Positions 1 through 6,179 of a stretch of 6,179 nt of DNA are shown here, piece by piece. The notes below the pieces were generated by a model. It worked only from the letters and a program-made list of their open reading frames with translations, had not been told where the DNA came from and searched no databases. The translations under genes and the position numbers were made by a program. How positions within the stretch are numbered: the first letter of the stretch is position 1; each line of letters begins with the position of its first letter. Source of the stretch: Chitinophaga pinensis (GTDB lineage Bacteria > Bacteroidota > Bacteroidia > M30B66); NCBI GenBank assembly GCA_943333015.1, contig CALQRR010000107.1:1-6179 (forward strand), in the 5' to 3' direction.

Positions 1-428
1 CATCTCCCAAAGTCGGGCTCATCAATATCGGAGAAGAACCTGAAAAAGGAAATGCCCTTTCGCAAGCAGCATTCCACCTGATGAACGGTAATACTGATTT
101 TAATTTTATCGGCAACATCGAAGGTCGTGATCTCTTCAACGACAAAGCGGATGTGATGATATGCGATGGTTTCACTGGAAATGTTGTCCTGAAACTAGTG
201 GAATCTTTTTACAGCTTGTTTGCCAAACGCGGATTTTCTGATCCCTATCTTGATCGATTCAACTACGAAAATTATGGTGGTACGCCGATTTTGGGCATCA
301 ATGCAACTGTAATTGTTGGACATGGAATTTCGAATGCGCCAACTATAAAAAATATGATTACCCTTGCTCAGGAAGTTGTGCATGCAGGACTGACTGACAA
401 AATTAAAGCGATTCTTCATCATGACTAA
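1..428 (+). CDS. plsX: PlsX, phosphate acyltransferase (acyl-ACP:phosphate), 3' part only
   Basis: This is the C-terminal 141 residues of a gene that begins before the window; the first whole codon is at 3. PlsX transfers the acyl chain of acyl-ACP to inorganic phosphate, giving acyl-phosphate for the PlsY step of phospholipid synthesis, and works as a peripheral membrane protein. Visible family motifs, numbered from the first whole codon, are NIGEE (8-12), GNIEGRD (37-43), [10 protein letters not shown] (55-64), [10 protein letters not shown] (91-100) and GHGISNA (106-112). The full protein is usually about 310-350 residues, so roughly 40 percent is seen. The stretch between [10 protein letters not shown] and YGGTP is only 26 residues, clearly shorter than the about 48 I recall in E. 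coli PlsX. An internal ATG at 81 is not the true start, because conserved family sequence runs in frame upstream of it. The stop codon overlaps the fabH start, so the two are probably cotranscribed and translationally coupled. Confidence 0.96.
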   Translation, partial: SPKVGLINIGEEPEKGNALSQAAFHLMNGNTDFNFIGNIEGRDLFNDKADVMICDGFTGNVVLKLVESFYSLFAKRGFSDPYLDRFNYENYGGTPILGINATVIVGHGISNAPTIKNMITLAQEVVHAGLTDKIKAILHHD

Positions 429-1416
429 ACTTCGCGCAGCCATTACCGGCGTTCATGGATATGTACCCGAGTACATCCTCACCAATCAAGAATTGGAGAA
501 AATGGTGGACACAACCGATGAGTGGATCATGACGCGAACGGGGATTTCGGAACGACACATTCTCAAAGGAGAAGGTTTGGGCGTATCCGATATGGCTGTA
601 GAAGCGGTAAAAGGCCTTCTAAAAAAAACCAACACCAATCCTGAAGACATTGAAGTGGTGATTTTTTGCACAGTCACTCCTGATATGGTTTTTCCTGCTT
701 CAGCCAATATTCTCTCCGACAAAATCGGGATGAAAAATGCCTGGGGCTTTGATTTGGGTGCTGCTTGCAGTGGATTTCTATACGGCTTAACAACCGGAGC
801 GCGCTTGATAGAATCCGGAGCGCATAAAAAGGTACTTGTAGTTGGAGGTGATAAAATGTCATCCATCGTGGATTATACCGATCGTGCTACCTGTGTCATC
901 TTTGGCGATGGTTGCGGCGCCGTTTTGCTCGAACCGAGTACCGATGAGTGTGGTGTAATGGATGCTGTGTTGAGATCTGACGGCGCTGGACGGGAATTCC
1001 TGCACCAGAAAGCAGGCGGTTCTGTTAAACCAGCTTCGCATGCTACAATAGATGCTGGTGAACACTATGTCTATCAGGAAGGGAAATCTGTTTTCAAATT
1101 TGCTGTTACCAATATGTCGGAAGCCGCTGCCGATTTGATGGAGCGCAACAACCTGCAGGCAGACGATATTACCTGGTTGGTGCCGCATCAGGCCAACAAA
1201 CGGATCATCGATGCAACCGCTACCCGCATGGGGATTGGAAGTGAAAAAGTGATGATCAACATTCACAAATACGGCAATACCACCAGTGGAACCATTCCGC
1301 TTTGCTTGTGGGAATGGGAAAAACAACTCAAAAAAGGTGACAATCTTATCCTTGCAGCCTTTGGCGGAGGATTTACCTGGGGAGCAGTATGGATCAAATG
1401 GGCCTACAACTCCTGA
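421..1416 (+). CDS. fabH: FabH, beta-ketoacyl-ACP synthase III
   Basis: This 331-residue thiolase-fold enzyme condenses a starter acyl-CoA with malonyl-ACP and so begins each round of type II fatty acid synthesis in the cytoplasm. The Cys-His-Asn catalytic set is visible: Cys116 in GAACSGF, His256 in PHQANKRI and Asn286 in KYGNTTSG. These match E. coli Cys112, His244 and Asn274. The basic patch after His256 (HQANKRI) is the usual ACP-contact region. Phe91 (VFPASAN) falls at the position of E. coli Phe87, which lines the starter-chain pocket, but this alone does not tell acetyl from branched-chain starters. Length is normal (about 310-335). The ATG at 421 lies inside the end of plsX and overlaps it by 8 bp; there is no Shine-Dalgarno motif. 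It stops with TGA 56 bp before accB. The only alternative is a different KAS III paralogue, which the plsX/accBC context makes unlikely. Confidence 0.97.
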   Translation: MTKLRAAITGVHGYVPEYILTNQELEKMVDTTDEWIMTRTGISERHILKGEGLGVSDMAVEAVKGLLKKTNTNPEDIEVVIFCTVTPDMVFPASANILSDKIGMKNAWGFDLGAACSGFLYGLTTGARLIESGAHKKVLVVGGDKMSSIVDYTDRATCVIFGDGCGAVLLEPSTDECGVMDAVLRSDGAGREFLHQKAGGSVKPASHATIDAGEHYVYQEGKSVFKFAVTNMSEAAADLMERNNLQADDITWLVPHQANKRIIDATATRMGIGSEKVMINIHKYGNTTSGTIPLCLWEWEKQLKKGDNLILAAFGGGFTWGAVWIKWAYNS

Positions 1417-1418
1417 AC

Positions 1419-1446
1419 TTGACGCACACATAATTTTATATATTTA
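1419..1446 (+). promoter_or_regulatory. Possible Bacteroidota-type promoter for accBC
   Basis: The fabH-accB gap holds TTG at 1419-1421 and, 17 bp later, TATATTTA at 1439-1446. The latter matches the Bacteroidota -7 consensus TAnnTTTG at all but the last base. A second match, TAATTTTA at 1431-1438, is too close to the TTG. If real, transcription would start around 1451-1455, leaving a leader of about 20 nt before the accB ATG. The gap is AT-rich, so a chance match is quite possible; the spacing is at the short end of what is usual. Confidence 0.35.
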
Positions 1447-1472
1447 CCCCCTCATCCAAACACCGAATTTCT

Positions 1473-1946
1473 ATGGACATCCGGGAAATCCAGGATCTTA
1501 TTAAGTTTGTCGCCAAGTCGGGCGTTAGTGAAGTATCACTTGAAACCGATGACTTCAAACTCACTGTTAAAACAGAAATCAACAAAGCAGGAAAAGAAAC
1601 CATCGTGTATCAAGTTCCTGCTGAAGTTCATGCTCCAGCTCCGGTTGCAGTCGCTGCAGCTCCAGCCGCAACGGCTCCAGCACCGAAAGTGGAAGCACCT
1701 TCAAACACCATTACGATCAAATCACCGATGATCGGAACGTTTTACCGTTCACCAGGACCAGACAAGGCTTTGTTTGTGAATGTGGGCGATGAAATTGCTC
1801 CAGGAAAAGTGATTTGTATCATTGAAGCGATGAAGTTGTTCAATGAAATCGAGTCCGACGTTAAAGGCCGTATTGTAAAGATATTGGTAGATGACGCCAC
1901 GCCGGTAGAATATGACCAGCCACTCTTTCTTGTTGAACCAGCATGA
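1473..1946 (+). CDS. accB: AccB, biotin carboxyl carrier protein of acetyl-CoA carboxylase
   Basis: This 157-residue protein carries the biotin that moves carboxyl groups from the AccC active site to the AccA/AccD carboxyltransferase. Three parts are visible: an N-terminal segment (1-48) that in the family contacts biotin carboxylase, an Ala/Pro-rich flexible linker (about 49-76), and a biotinyl domain (about 78-157). The domain contains SPMIGTFYRSPGPD (84-97), which includes the start of the protruding 'thumb' typical of acetyl-CoA carboxylase BCCPs, and the biotin site EAMK, with Lys121 the modified residue. Length matches E. coli AccB (156). ATG at 1473 gives the usual N-terminus; no Shine-Dalgarno motif precedes it. 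It ends with TGA 30 bp before accC. A BCCP for another biotin carboxylase cannot be fully excluded, but the thumb and the fabH and accC neighbours argue for acetyl-CoA carboxylase. No biotin ligase gene is in the window. Confidence 0.96.
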   Translation: MDIREIQDLIKFVAKSGVSEVSLETDDFKLTVKTEINKAGKETIVYQVPAEVHAPAPVAVAAAPAATAPAPKVEAPSNTITIKSPMIGTFYRSPGPDKALFVNVGDEIAPGKVICIIEAMKLFNEIESDVKGRIVKILVDDATPVEYDQPLFLVEPA

Positions 1947-1949
1947 ACT

Positions 1950-1961
1950 ACCGGAAACGGT
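1950..1961 (+). other. Small hairpin with GNRA-type loop in the accB-accC gap
   Basis: ACCG (1950-1953), loop GAAA (1954-1957) and CGGT (1958-1961) would form a 4-bp stem capped by a GNRA tetraloop in the mRNA, 15 nt upstream of the accC GTG. No T tract follows, so it does not look like a terminator. It could influence accC translation or be a chance repeat; a 4-bp stem is weak evidence. Confidence 0.2.
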
Positions 1962-1976
1962 TAAAAACTTAGCAAC

Positions 1977-3317
1977 GTGTTCAAAAAAATCCTAATCGCC
2001 AACCGCGGGGAGATCGCTCTGCGCATCATCCGCACGGCCCACGAAATGGGAATCAAGACCGTGGCGGTGTACTCAACAGCAGATAAAGAAAGTCTGCATG
2101 TTCGTTTCGCCGATGAGGCTGTTTGTATTGGTCCTCCGCCTAGCAAAGATTCGTATCTCAATATTGCCAACATCATTTCGGCAGCCGAAATTACCAACGC
2201 CGATGCCATTCATCCGGGCTATGGTTTCTTGTCTGAGAATGCTAAATTCTCCAAGATCTGCCAGGATCATAACATCAAGTTTATTGGTGCAACGCCTGAT
2301 CAGATTGAACGCATGGGTGATAAATCCAGCGCCAAGGCTACCATGATTGAAGCCGGCGTTCCAACAGTTCCTGGTTCCGTAGGTCTTCTGGAAAGTCTGG
2401 AGGATGCAAAGAAAACAGCCAAGGAAGTCAAGTATCCTGTCATCATCAAGGCAACTGCCGGTGGTGGTGGAAAAGGGATGCGGATTGTTTGGAAGGAAGA
2501 TGAACTGGAGAATGCATGGGATTCTGCTCGTCAGGAAGCTGCTGCTTCTTTTGGCAATGATGGCATGTACATGGAGAAATACATTGAGGAACCACGCCAC
2601 ATTGAAATCCAGATCATCGGTGATCAATATGGTCGCGTGAGTCACCTCAGTGAACGCGATTGCTCCATTCAACGCCGTCACCAAAAACTCATGGAAGAAA
2701 CACCATCACCATTTATGACGCAGGAATTGCGTGATGAAATGGGCGATGCCGCTGTGAAAGCAGCCAAAGCAGTGAACTATGAAGGCGTTGGAACCATCGA
2801 ATTTCTGGTGGACAAACACCGCAACTTCTACTTCATGGAGATGAATACCCGTATTCAGGTTGAACATCCGATCACCGAGGAAGTTATCGATTATGACCTC
2901 ATCCGGGAACAGATCAAAGTAGCTGCTGGTGTTCCCATCTCCGGAAAAAACTACTATCCACAAATGCACGCCATCGAAGTGCGGATCAATGCAGAAGATG
3001 TGAATAACAACTTCCGCCCATCGCCTGGAACCATTACCACGTTTCATGCACCGGGTGGACATGGTGTTCGTCTCGATACACACGCATATGCTGGCTATAC
3101 CATTCCGCCGAATTACGATTCGATGATTGCCAAACTCATCACCATTGCGCAAACACGCGAAGAAGCGATTGCTAAAATGCGTCGCGCCTTGCATGAGTTT
3201 GTGATTGATGGTGTAAAAACAACGATTCCGTTTCATCGCAAATTGATGGAAAACAAGGATTTTATTGAAGGAAATTACACCACTAAATTCCTCGAAGGAT
3301 TCGAATACAAAGACTAA
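1977..3317 (+). CDS. accC: AccC, biotin carboxylase subunit of acetyl-CoA carboxylase
   Basis: This 446-residue ATP-grasp enzyme carboxylates biotin on AccB using ATP and bicarbonate. It is close to the single-domain bacterial size (E. coli 449), not a fusion of the propionyl- or pyruvate-carboxylase type. Visible elements are the N-terminal domain ([13 protein letters not shown], 2-14; [10 protein letters not shown], 79-88); ATP-grasp Lys116, Lys158 and the glycine-rich loop GGGGKG (162-167); His208 (RHIEIQ); [11 protein letters not shown] ending at Lys237; Glu275 and Glu288; and the catalytic [10 protein letters not shown] (288-297) with Arg292 and Glu296. Arg336 (VRINAED) contacts biotin in the family. 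The C-terminal biotin-carboxylase domain runs from about 330 to the end. The start is GTG at 1977: it yields the conserved N-terminus, while the first in-frame ATG (Met25) would delete the Rossmann-fold start. No Shine-Dalgarno motif is seen. It is probably cotranscribed with accB, and a strong terminator follows 8 bp after its stop. Confidence 0.97.
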   Translation: MFKKILIANRGEIALRIIRTAHEMGIKTVAVYSTADKESLHVRFADEAVCIGPPPSKDSYLNIANIISAAEITNADAIHPGYGFLSENAKFSKICQDHNIKFIGATPDQIERMGDKSSAKATMIEAGVPTVPGSVGLLESLEDAKKTAKEVKYPVIIKATAGGGGKGMRIVWKEDELENAWDSARQEAAASFGNDGMYMEKYIEEPRHIEIQIIGDQYGRVSHLSERDCSIQRRHQKLMEETPSPFMTQELRDEMGDAAVKAAKAVNYEGVGTIEFLVDKHRNFYFMEMNTRIQVEHPITEEVIDYDLIREQIKVAAGVPISGKNYYPQMHAIEVRINAEDVNNNFRPSPGTITTFHAPGGHGVRLDTHAYAGYTIPPNYDSMIAKLITIAQTREEAIAKMRRALHEFVIDGVKTTIPFHRKLMENKDFIEGNYTTKFLEGFEYKD

Positions 3318-3325
3318 TTCAACCC

Positions 3326-3354
3326 AAAACCAGAGTAGCCCTCTGGTTTTTTTT
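3326..3354 (+). terminator. Strong intrinsic terminator after accC
   Basis: A hairpin with a GC-containing core, CCAGAG (3330-3335) pairing with CTCTGG (3341-3346) across the 5-nt loop TAGCC, is extended to 10 bp by AAAA (3326-3329) with the first part of an 8-T run (3347-3354). This is a textbook rho-independent terminator for the plsX-fabH-accB-accC transcript. It starts 8 bp past the accC stop and ends 12 bp before the next start codon. In the reverse direction only four Ts follow the stem, so it should act mainly on the + strand. Confidence 0.9.
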
Positions 3355-3366
3355 ATACCCCTTCTC

Positions 3367-4182
3367 ATGAGAAAGCTCCTTCCGGCACTGCTGCTTTTGC
3401 TCTTGACGATCACTTCGGGAACAGCGCAGAATAAAATCCAATCTGGCTGGCAATTCAACATTGGGACTGGATTTTCACCTAACCGCTGGGATGCCGATTT
3501 TGATTCGCTCGGAGCTATTTTTTTAAGTGATGCAACACTTGGTATAAACGGCTTGCCAGCAGTGCGGCTTTACAACAAACCTGTATTCACACTCGGGCTC
3601 AATTACCTGAGAAACATCCGCAAACCCTATACGTGGGAAGCAGGTATCACAGCTAGTACTCAACAGATCGGGCGCACTTCAGGAATTTCGTATCTCGAAA
3701 AAACTCCCATTACCATTACAACTGCGGGAATACAAGCATTCGCAATCCGAACATTTCATCCCAACACAGGCAGCACCCTGATGATTCAGATTGGAGCAGC
3801 GGTTCAGGGCGTTTTTCTGAAAAATACCGAACTGGAAAACCAAACAGATACACTGCTCAAAGTTCCTGGTTTGATTGACCTTTCCCGCATTTCATCGCTC
3901 GAAATGGAACTAACTTCGCCTGTGATGCTCCAAGGCATTGGTCGATTGGAGTGGATCAATAATCTTACGGATCTATGGGGAATCTCGGCATCCATCGAAG
4001 GCCGGTTTCTGGTTACTGAGAACACCCGTTTCTCAGGAATTACAACAGTGAACAATCCGTTTTTTCCATTAACGACCCGTGTAAATACACCCGCTTCCAA
4101 CATAAACTACCTTCAGTTTAATGTGGGTGTGGTGCGATTGCTCCAACAAAAGTCCCGAACAACGATTACTCCGTTGTTTTAA
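3367..4182 (+). CDS. Exported protein of unknown function, probable outer-membrane beta-barrel
   Basis: I do not recognise a named family in this 271-residue protein. It opens with a signal peptide: MRK, a leucine-rich core (4-14), then a likely SPase I site after SGTA (Ala20, before Gln21). There is no cysteine anywhere, so it is not a lipoprotein. The mature part has no hydrophobic helix but several segments of alternating polar and apolar residues ending in aromatic girdle-like residues, at about 26-36, 73-84, 88-101, 115-130, 137-151, 186-198, 203-216 and 246-260, which suggests about eight strands. It ends in Phe271, as many outer-membrane proteins do. ATG at 3367 is chosen because it puts the signal peptide at the N-terminus; the in-frame ATG at 3265 lies within accC and would add 34 unrelated residues. 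Only 12 bp separate it from the accC terminator, and I see no convincing promoter. Possible roles include a structural barrel or the membrane-anchored component of a larger complex; function is open. Confidence 0.8.
   Translation: MRKLLPALLLLLLTITSGTAQNKIQSGWQFNIGTGFSPNRWDADFDSLGAIFLSDATLGINGLPAVRLYNKPVFTLGLNYLRNIRKPYTWEAGITASTQQIGRTSGISYLEKTPITITTAGIQAFAIRTFHPNTGSTLMIQIGAAVQGVFLKNTELENQTDTLLKVPGLIDLSRISSLEMELTSPVMLQGIGRLEWINNLTDLWGISASIEGRFLVTENTRFSGITTVNNPFFPLTTRVNTPASNINYLQFNVGVVRLLQQKSRTTITPLF
4158..4180 (+). terminator. Possible terminator overlapping the 3' end of the barrel gene
   Basis: A perfect 7-bp inverted repeat, AACAACG (4158-4164) and CGTTGTT (4172-4178), encloses the 7-nt loop ATTACTC and runs into TTTT, then AATTTAT. 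The right arm and T tract contain the last codons and the TAA stop. The stem is AU-rich and the T tract is interrupted, so it would be a weak terminator. It suits the position, since the next gene is convergent and begins 30 bp after the stop. On the - strand no T tract follows, so it would not serve the convergent unit. Confidence 0.45.
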
Positions 4183-4211
4183 TTTATCCTTAAATCCTGT
4201 GAAGCGCTGGC

Positions 4212-5003
4212 TTAGGGATGGATGGTAAATTGATCGGCATCCAATGCTGCAGGGAATGATGAACGGAAATTCAGCAATTCTTCTTTGGAAATGACGACTG
4301 TTTCACAGCGGTCGCCATAGCGTTCGGTGCGGCTCAAGCGTTCGCCTGTAAAATCGATTACTGCAGAATCGCCAGAATACATCACATCGTTTCCATCTTT
4401 CCCAATCCGGTTAACACCAATAACATAGGCCTGATTTTCAATGGCTCTGGCAACAAGCAAAGACCGCCATGCATGCGCGCGTCGTTCGGGCCAGTTAGCT
4501 ACATAAATCAAGACGTCGTAATCGTATTCTGAACCAACCAATCGGTTGCGAGACCATACAGGGAAACGGAGATCGTAACAGATGAGCGGGCAAATGTTCC
4601 ATCCTTTGTGATGAAAAATAACCCGGGAAGTTCCGGCTGTATAATGCTCCTGCTCATGTGCCATCCGGAAAAGATGTCGCTTGTCGTACATTTCATACCG
4701 TCCATCGGGATGCATCCAAATGAGCCGGTTGAAATAGGAACCGGATTCTTTCATCATCATGCTTCCAACAATGACGGCATTTTTCTGTGCCGCCATTTTC
4801 TGCATCCAGATCATGGCAGATCCGTCCATGGTTTCGGCATGCACAAGCGCATTCATACTGAAACCGGTGGTGAACATTTCAGGCAATATGATGATATCCG
4901 TCTTGCCTGTTATCCACTCCATCCGCCCTTCCAGCCATTGAAGATTTTCTTCGGGACTTTGCCAGAAAAGACGGGTTTGAACCATGCTAACCGATAAGTT
5001 CAT
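4212..5003 (-). CDS. yafV: Omega-amidase, nitrilase superfamily (YafV type)
   Basis: This 263-residue cytoplasmic hydrolase carries the Glu-Lys-Cys triad of the carbon-nitrogen hydrolase family: Glu42 in LPEMFTTGF, Lys108 in YDKRHLFRM and Cys142 in LICYDLRFPVWSRNR. The second conserved Glu is probably Glu117 (HEQEH). The Cys motif, DKRHLFRMA, YVANWPE and ARAIENQAYVIGVNR closely match E. coli YafV (about 256 residues), an omega-amidase that hydrolyses 2-oxoglutaramate and 2-oxosuccinamate to the oxo acid and ammonia. The start at 5003 gives the usual short lead to the first strand (MVQTRLFW); Met7 is a less likely alternative. It lies 3 bp after the aminotransferase gene on the same strand, so the two should be cotranscribed and work together. 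The exact substrate is inferred from family likeness and that neighbour. No clear terminator is visible in the 29-bp gap to the convergent gene. Confidence 0.92.
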   Translation of the reverse strand: MNLSVSMVQTRLFWQSPEENLQWLEGRMEWITGKTDIIILPEMFTTGFSMNALVHAETMDGSAMIWMQKMAAQKNAVIVGSMMMKESGSYFNRLIWMHPDGRYEMYDKRHLFRMAHEQEHYTAGTSRVIFHHKGWNICPLICYDLRFPVWSRNRLVGSEYDYDVLIYVANWPERRAHAWRSLLVARAIENQAYVIGVNRIGKDGNDVMYSGDSAVIDFTGERLSRTERYGDRCETVVISKEELLNFRSSFPAALDADQFTIHP

Positions 5004-5006
5004 AGG

Positions 5007-6164
5007 CTAAAGTTTTAAGAGTTTCTCTGCTGCCATCTCCAGTTCATCGTTGTTCTTGGCAAAACAAAAACGCAAGGTTTTATGATCGCGGTTCTCGTGA
5101 TAGAATGCGGACACAGGAATGGAAGCTACACCATGCTCTAGCGTCAGTCTTCGTGCAAAATCGGTGTCCTTTTCTTGAGAGATTTTACTGTAATTCATCA
5201 ATTGGAAATACGTCCCTGCGGATGGTTCTATCCCAAAACGGGATCCTTCAAACAAACGAAGAAAGAAATCGCGTTTCTCCTGATAGAATGCCGGTAGATG
5301 CAGATACCTTTCTTGTTGCTTCAGAAAATCGGCATAGGCATATTGGATGGGTGTGTTGACTGAAAAAACCAGGAATTGGTGCACTTTCCGAAATTCATGC
5401 ATCAGGTTGGCAGGAGCCAAACAATACCCTAGTTTCCATCCCGTGGTATGAAATGTTTTTCCAAAGGAGGAAACGATGATGGAACGCTGAGCCAGTTTGG
5501 GAAAGCGAGCAACACTTTGATGCTCATAGCCATCAAATAAAATATGCTCATACACTTCATCACTCAAAATGATGATATCGGTGTTGAGTGTTAGTTTTTC
5601 GAGTTGCTGGATGTCGGCCGCGTTGAGAATGCTTCCAGTGGGATTATGCGGAGAATTGATAATGATCATCCGGGTATGAGGATTGATCAGTTTTCGAAAC
5701 GCATTCCAATTGATCTTAAACGTGATTGGATCGAGTTGAAAAAACACGGACTTCCCTCCTGCCATTTCAACAGCCGGAAAGTAACAGTCGTAAGCTGGTT
5801 CAATGAGAATGACCTCATCGTTTTCGCGCACTAAGGCATTGATGGCTGTATAAATCGCTTGTGTCCCACCTGCTGTAATGGTGATTTCCGTTTCCGGATC
5901 GTACACCATGCTGTATAATGCTTCTGTTTTTTGTGCGATGGCTTCGCGCAATTCAGGTATTCCGGGCATGGGTGCATATTGATTCTGACCACTACGCAAA
6001 TGTTTCTCTACCAAAGCAATCAGATCAGGTGAACAATCGAACCCCGGAAATCCTTGTGAGAGATTGATGGCTTTGTGTTCTCGCGCCAATTTCGACATCA
6101 CCGAAAAAATGGACGTTTGAACCGCAGGCAATTTGGAATGAACAACAGCAGGATATTTAGGCAT
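5007..6164 (-). CDS. ybdL: Methionine/aromatic aminotransferase, PLP fold type I (YbdL type)
   Basis: This 385-residue class I/II aminotransferase matches E. coli YbdL (386) along its whole length, as I recall that sequence. PLP-site residues are visible: AGGTQA (98-103) for the phosphate, Tyr125 stacking on the ring, Asn174 in SPHNPTG, Asp202 in LSDEVYEH, and the Schiff-base Lys236 in SSFGKTFHTTGWKLGY. Arg365 (TLRFCFAK) should bind the substrate carboxylate. INLSQGFPGFD (33-43) and NQYAPMPGIPELREAIA (61-77) are typical of the glutamine transaminase K/kynurenine aminotransferase-like group. Expected chemistry is transamination between methionine or aromatic amino acids (or glutamine) and 2-oxo acids, useful for making methionine from 4-methylthio-2-oxobutanoate. 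The ATG at 6164 has 15 bp of window before it, so its promoter lies outside or cannot be judged; no Shine-Dalgarno motif is seen. It stops with TAG 3 bp before the omega-amidase start. Preferred substrate is inferred, not shown. Confidence 0.95.
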   Translation of the reverse strand: MPKYPAVVHSKLPAVQTSIFSVMSKLAREHKAINLSQGFPGFDCSPDLIALVEKHLRSGQNQYAPMPGIPELREAIAQKTEALYSMVYDPETEITITAGGTQAIYTAINALVRENDEVILIEPAYDCYFPAVEMAGGKSVFFQLDPITFKINWNAFRKLINPHTRMIIINSPHNPTGSILNAADIQQLEKLTLNTDIIILSDEVYEHILFDGYEHQSVARFPKLAQRSIIVSSFGKTFHTTGWKLGYCLAPANLMHEFRKVHQFLVFSVNTPIQYAYADFLKQQERYLHLPAFYQEKRDFFLRLFEGSRFGIEPSAGTYFQLMNYSKISQEKDTDFARRLTLEHGVASIPVSAFYHENRDHKTLRFCFAKNNDELEMAAEKLLKL

Positions 6165-6179
6165 TGATGGAGGGGTTGA

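Noticed and set aside
859..1431. A 190-residue open frame on the - strand opposite fabH
   Set aside because: It covers the catalytic half of fabH in antisense and has no recognisable motif.
1624..1700. Repetitive CCAGCTCC/GCAGCTCC-like stretch that might be a DNA repeat
   Set aside because: It encodes the Ala/Pro-rich linker of AccB. The repetition follows from the protein sequence, not from a separate DNA element.
2073..2684. A 203-residue open frame on the - strand opposite accC
   Set aside because: It is antisense to the ATP-grasp region of accC and has a composition unlike a real protein, with no family likeness.
3264..3295. Possible promoter for the exported-protein gene at the end of accC (TTG, then TAAATTCC)
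   Set aside because: The -7 element has two mismatches to TAnnTTTG and the bases are set by conserved accC codons. It is too weak to list.
3265..3366. Upstream in-frame ATG for the exported protein at 3265
   Set aside because: It would lie inside accC, span the terminator and place 34 residues before an obvious signal peptide. ATG at 3367 is a better start.
2706..3461. A 251-residue open frame on the - strand opposite accC
   Set aside because: It lies antisense to strongly conserved biotin carboxylase sequence, shows no recognisable domain, and runs through the terminator. It is a by-product of codon use in accC.
4608..4997. A 129-residue + strand open frame opposite the omega-amidase
   Set aside because: It is rich in His, Cys and Met in a way typical of antisense translation, and the opposite strand has a fully conserved enzyme.

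Overview
The window looks like ordinary chromosomal DNA from a member of the Bacteroidota. The grounds are the protein sequences, the lack of Shine-Dalgarno motifs in front of every start, a Bacteroidota-like promoter candidate, and a signal-peptide gene that resembles that phylum's outer-membrane proteins. The phylum is an inference from these traits; I could not run a search. Nearly all of the sequence is coding and the gaps are short.

Positions 1-3317 (+ strand) hold a block for the start of fatty acid and phospholipid synthesis: the 3' part of plsX, then fabH (8-bp overlap), accB (56-bp gap with a possible internal promoter) and accC (30-bp gap, GTG start). AccB and AccC form the biotin carboxyl-carrier and biotin carboxylase half of acetyl-CoA carboxylase. 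That enzyme makes malonyl-CoA, the source of the malonyl-ACP that FabH condenses with a starter acyl-CoA. PlsX moves finished acyl chains from ACP to phosphate for phospholipid synthesis. The carboxyltransferase subunits (accA, accD) are not in the window. A strong intrinsic terminator at 3326-3354 closes the block.

Positions 3367-4182 (+ strand) encode a 271-residue exported protein of unknown function. It has a signal peptide, alternating beta-strand-like segments and a C-terminal phenylalanine, so it is probably an outer-membrane beta-barrel. Its 3' end carries an inverted repeat that may act as a terminator.

Positions 4212-6164 (- strand, convergent) encode a two-gene unit, transcribed from right to left: a YbdL-type methionine/aromatic aminotransferase followed after 3 bp by a YafV-type omega-amidase of the nitrilase superfamily. 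The likely joint role is glutamine-dependent transamination of 2-oxo acids such as 4-methylthio-2-oxobutanoate, with the amidase removing the 2-oxoglutaramate by-product.

I see no mobile element, CRISPR array, tRNA, rRNA or clear sign of horizontal transfer. No new system stands out. The points most worth checking are the short membrane-tip region of PlsX, the uncharacterised barrel protein placed directly behind a terminator, and the aminotransferase/omega-amidase pair.
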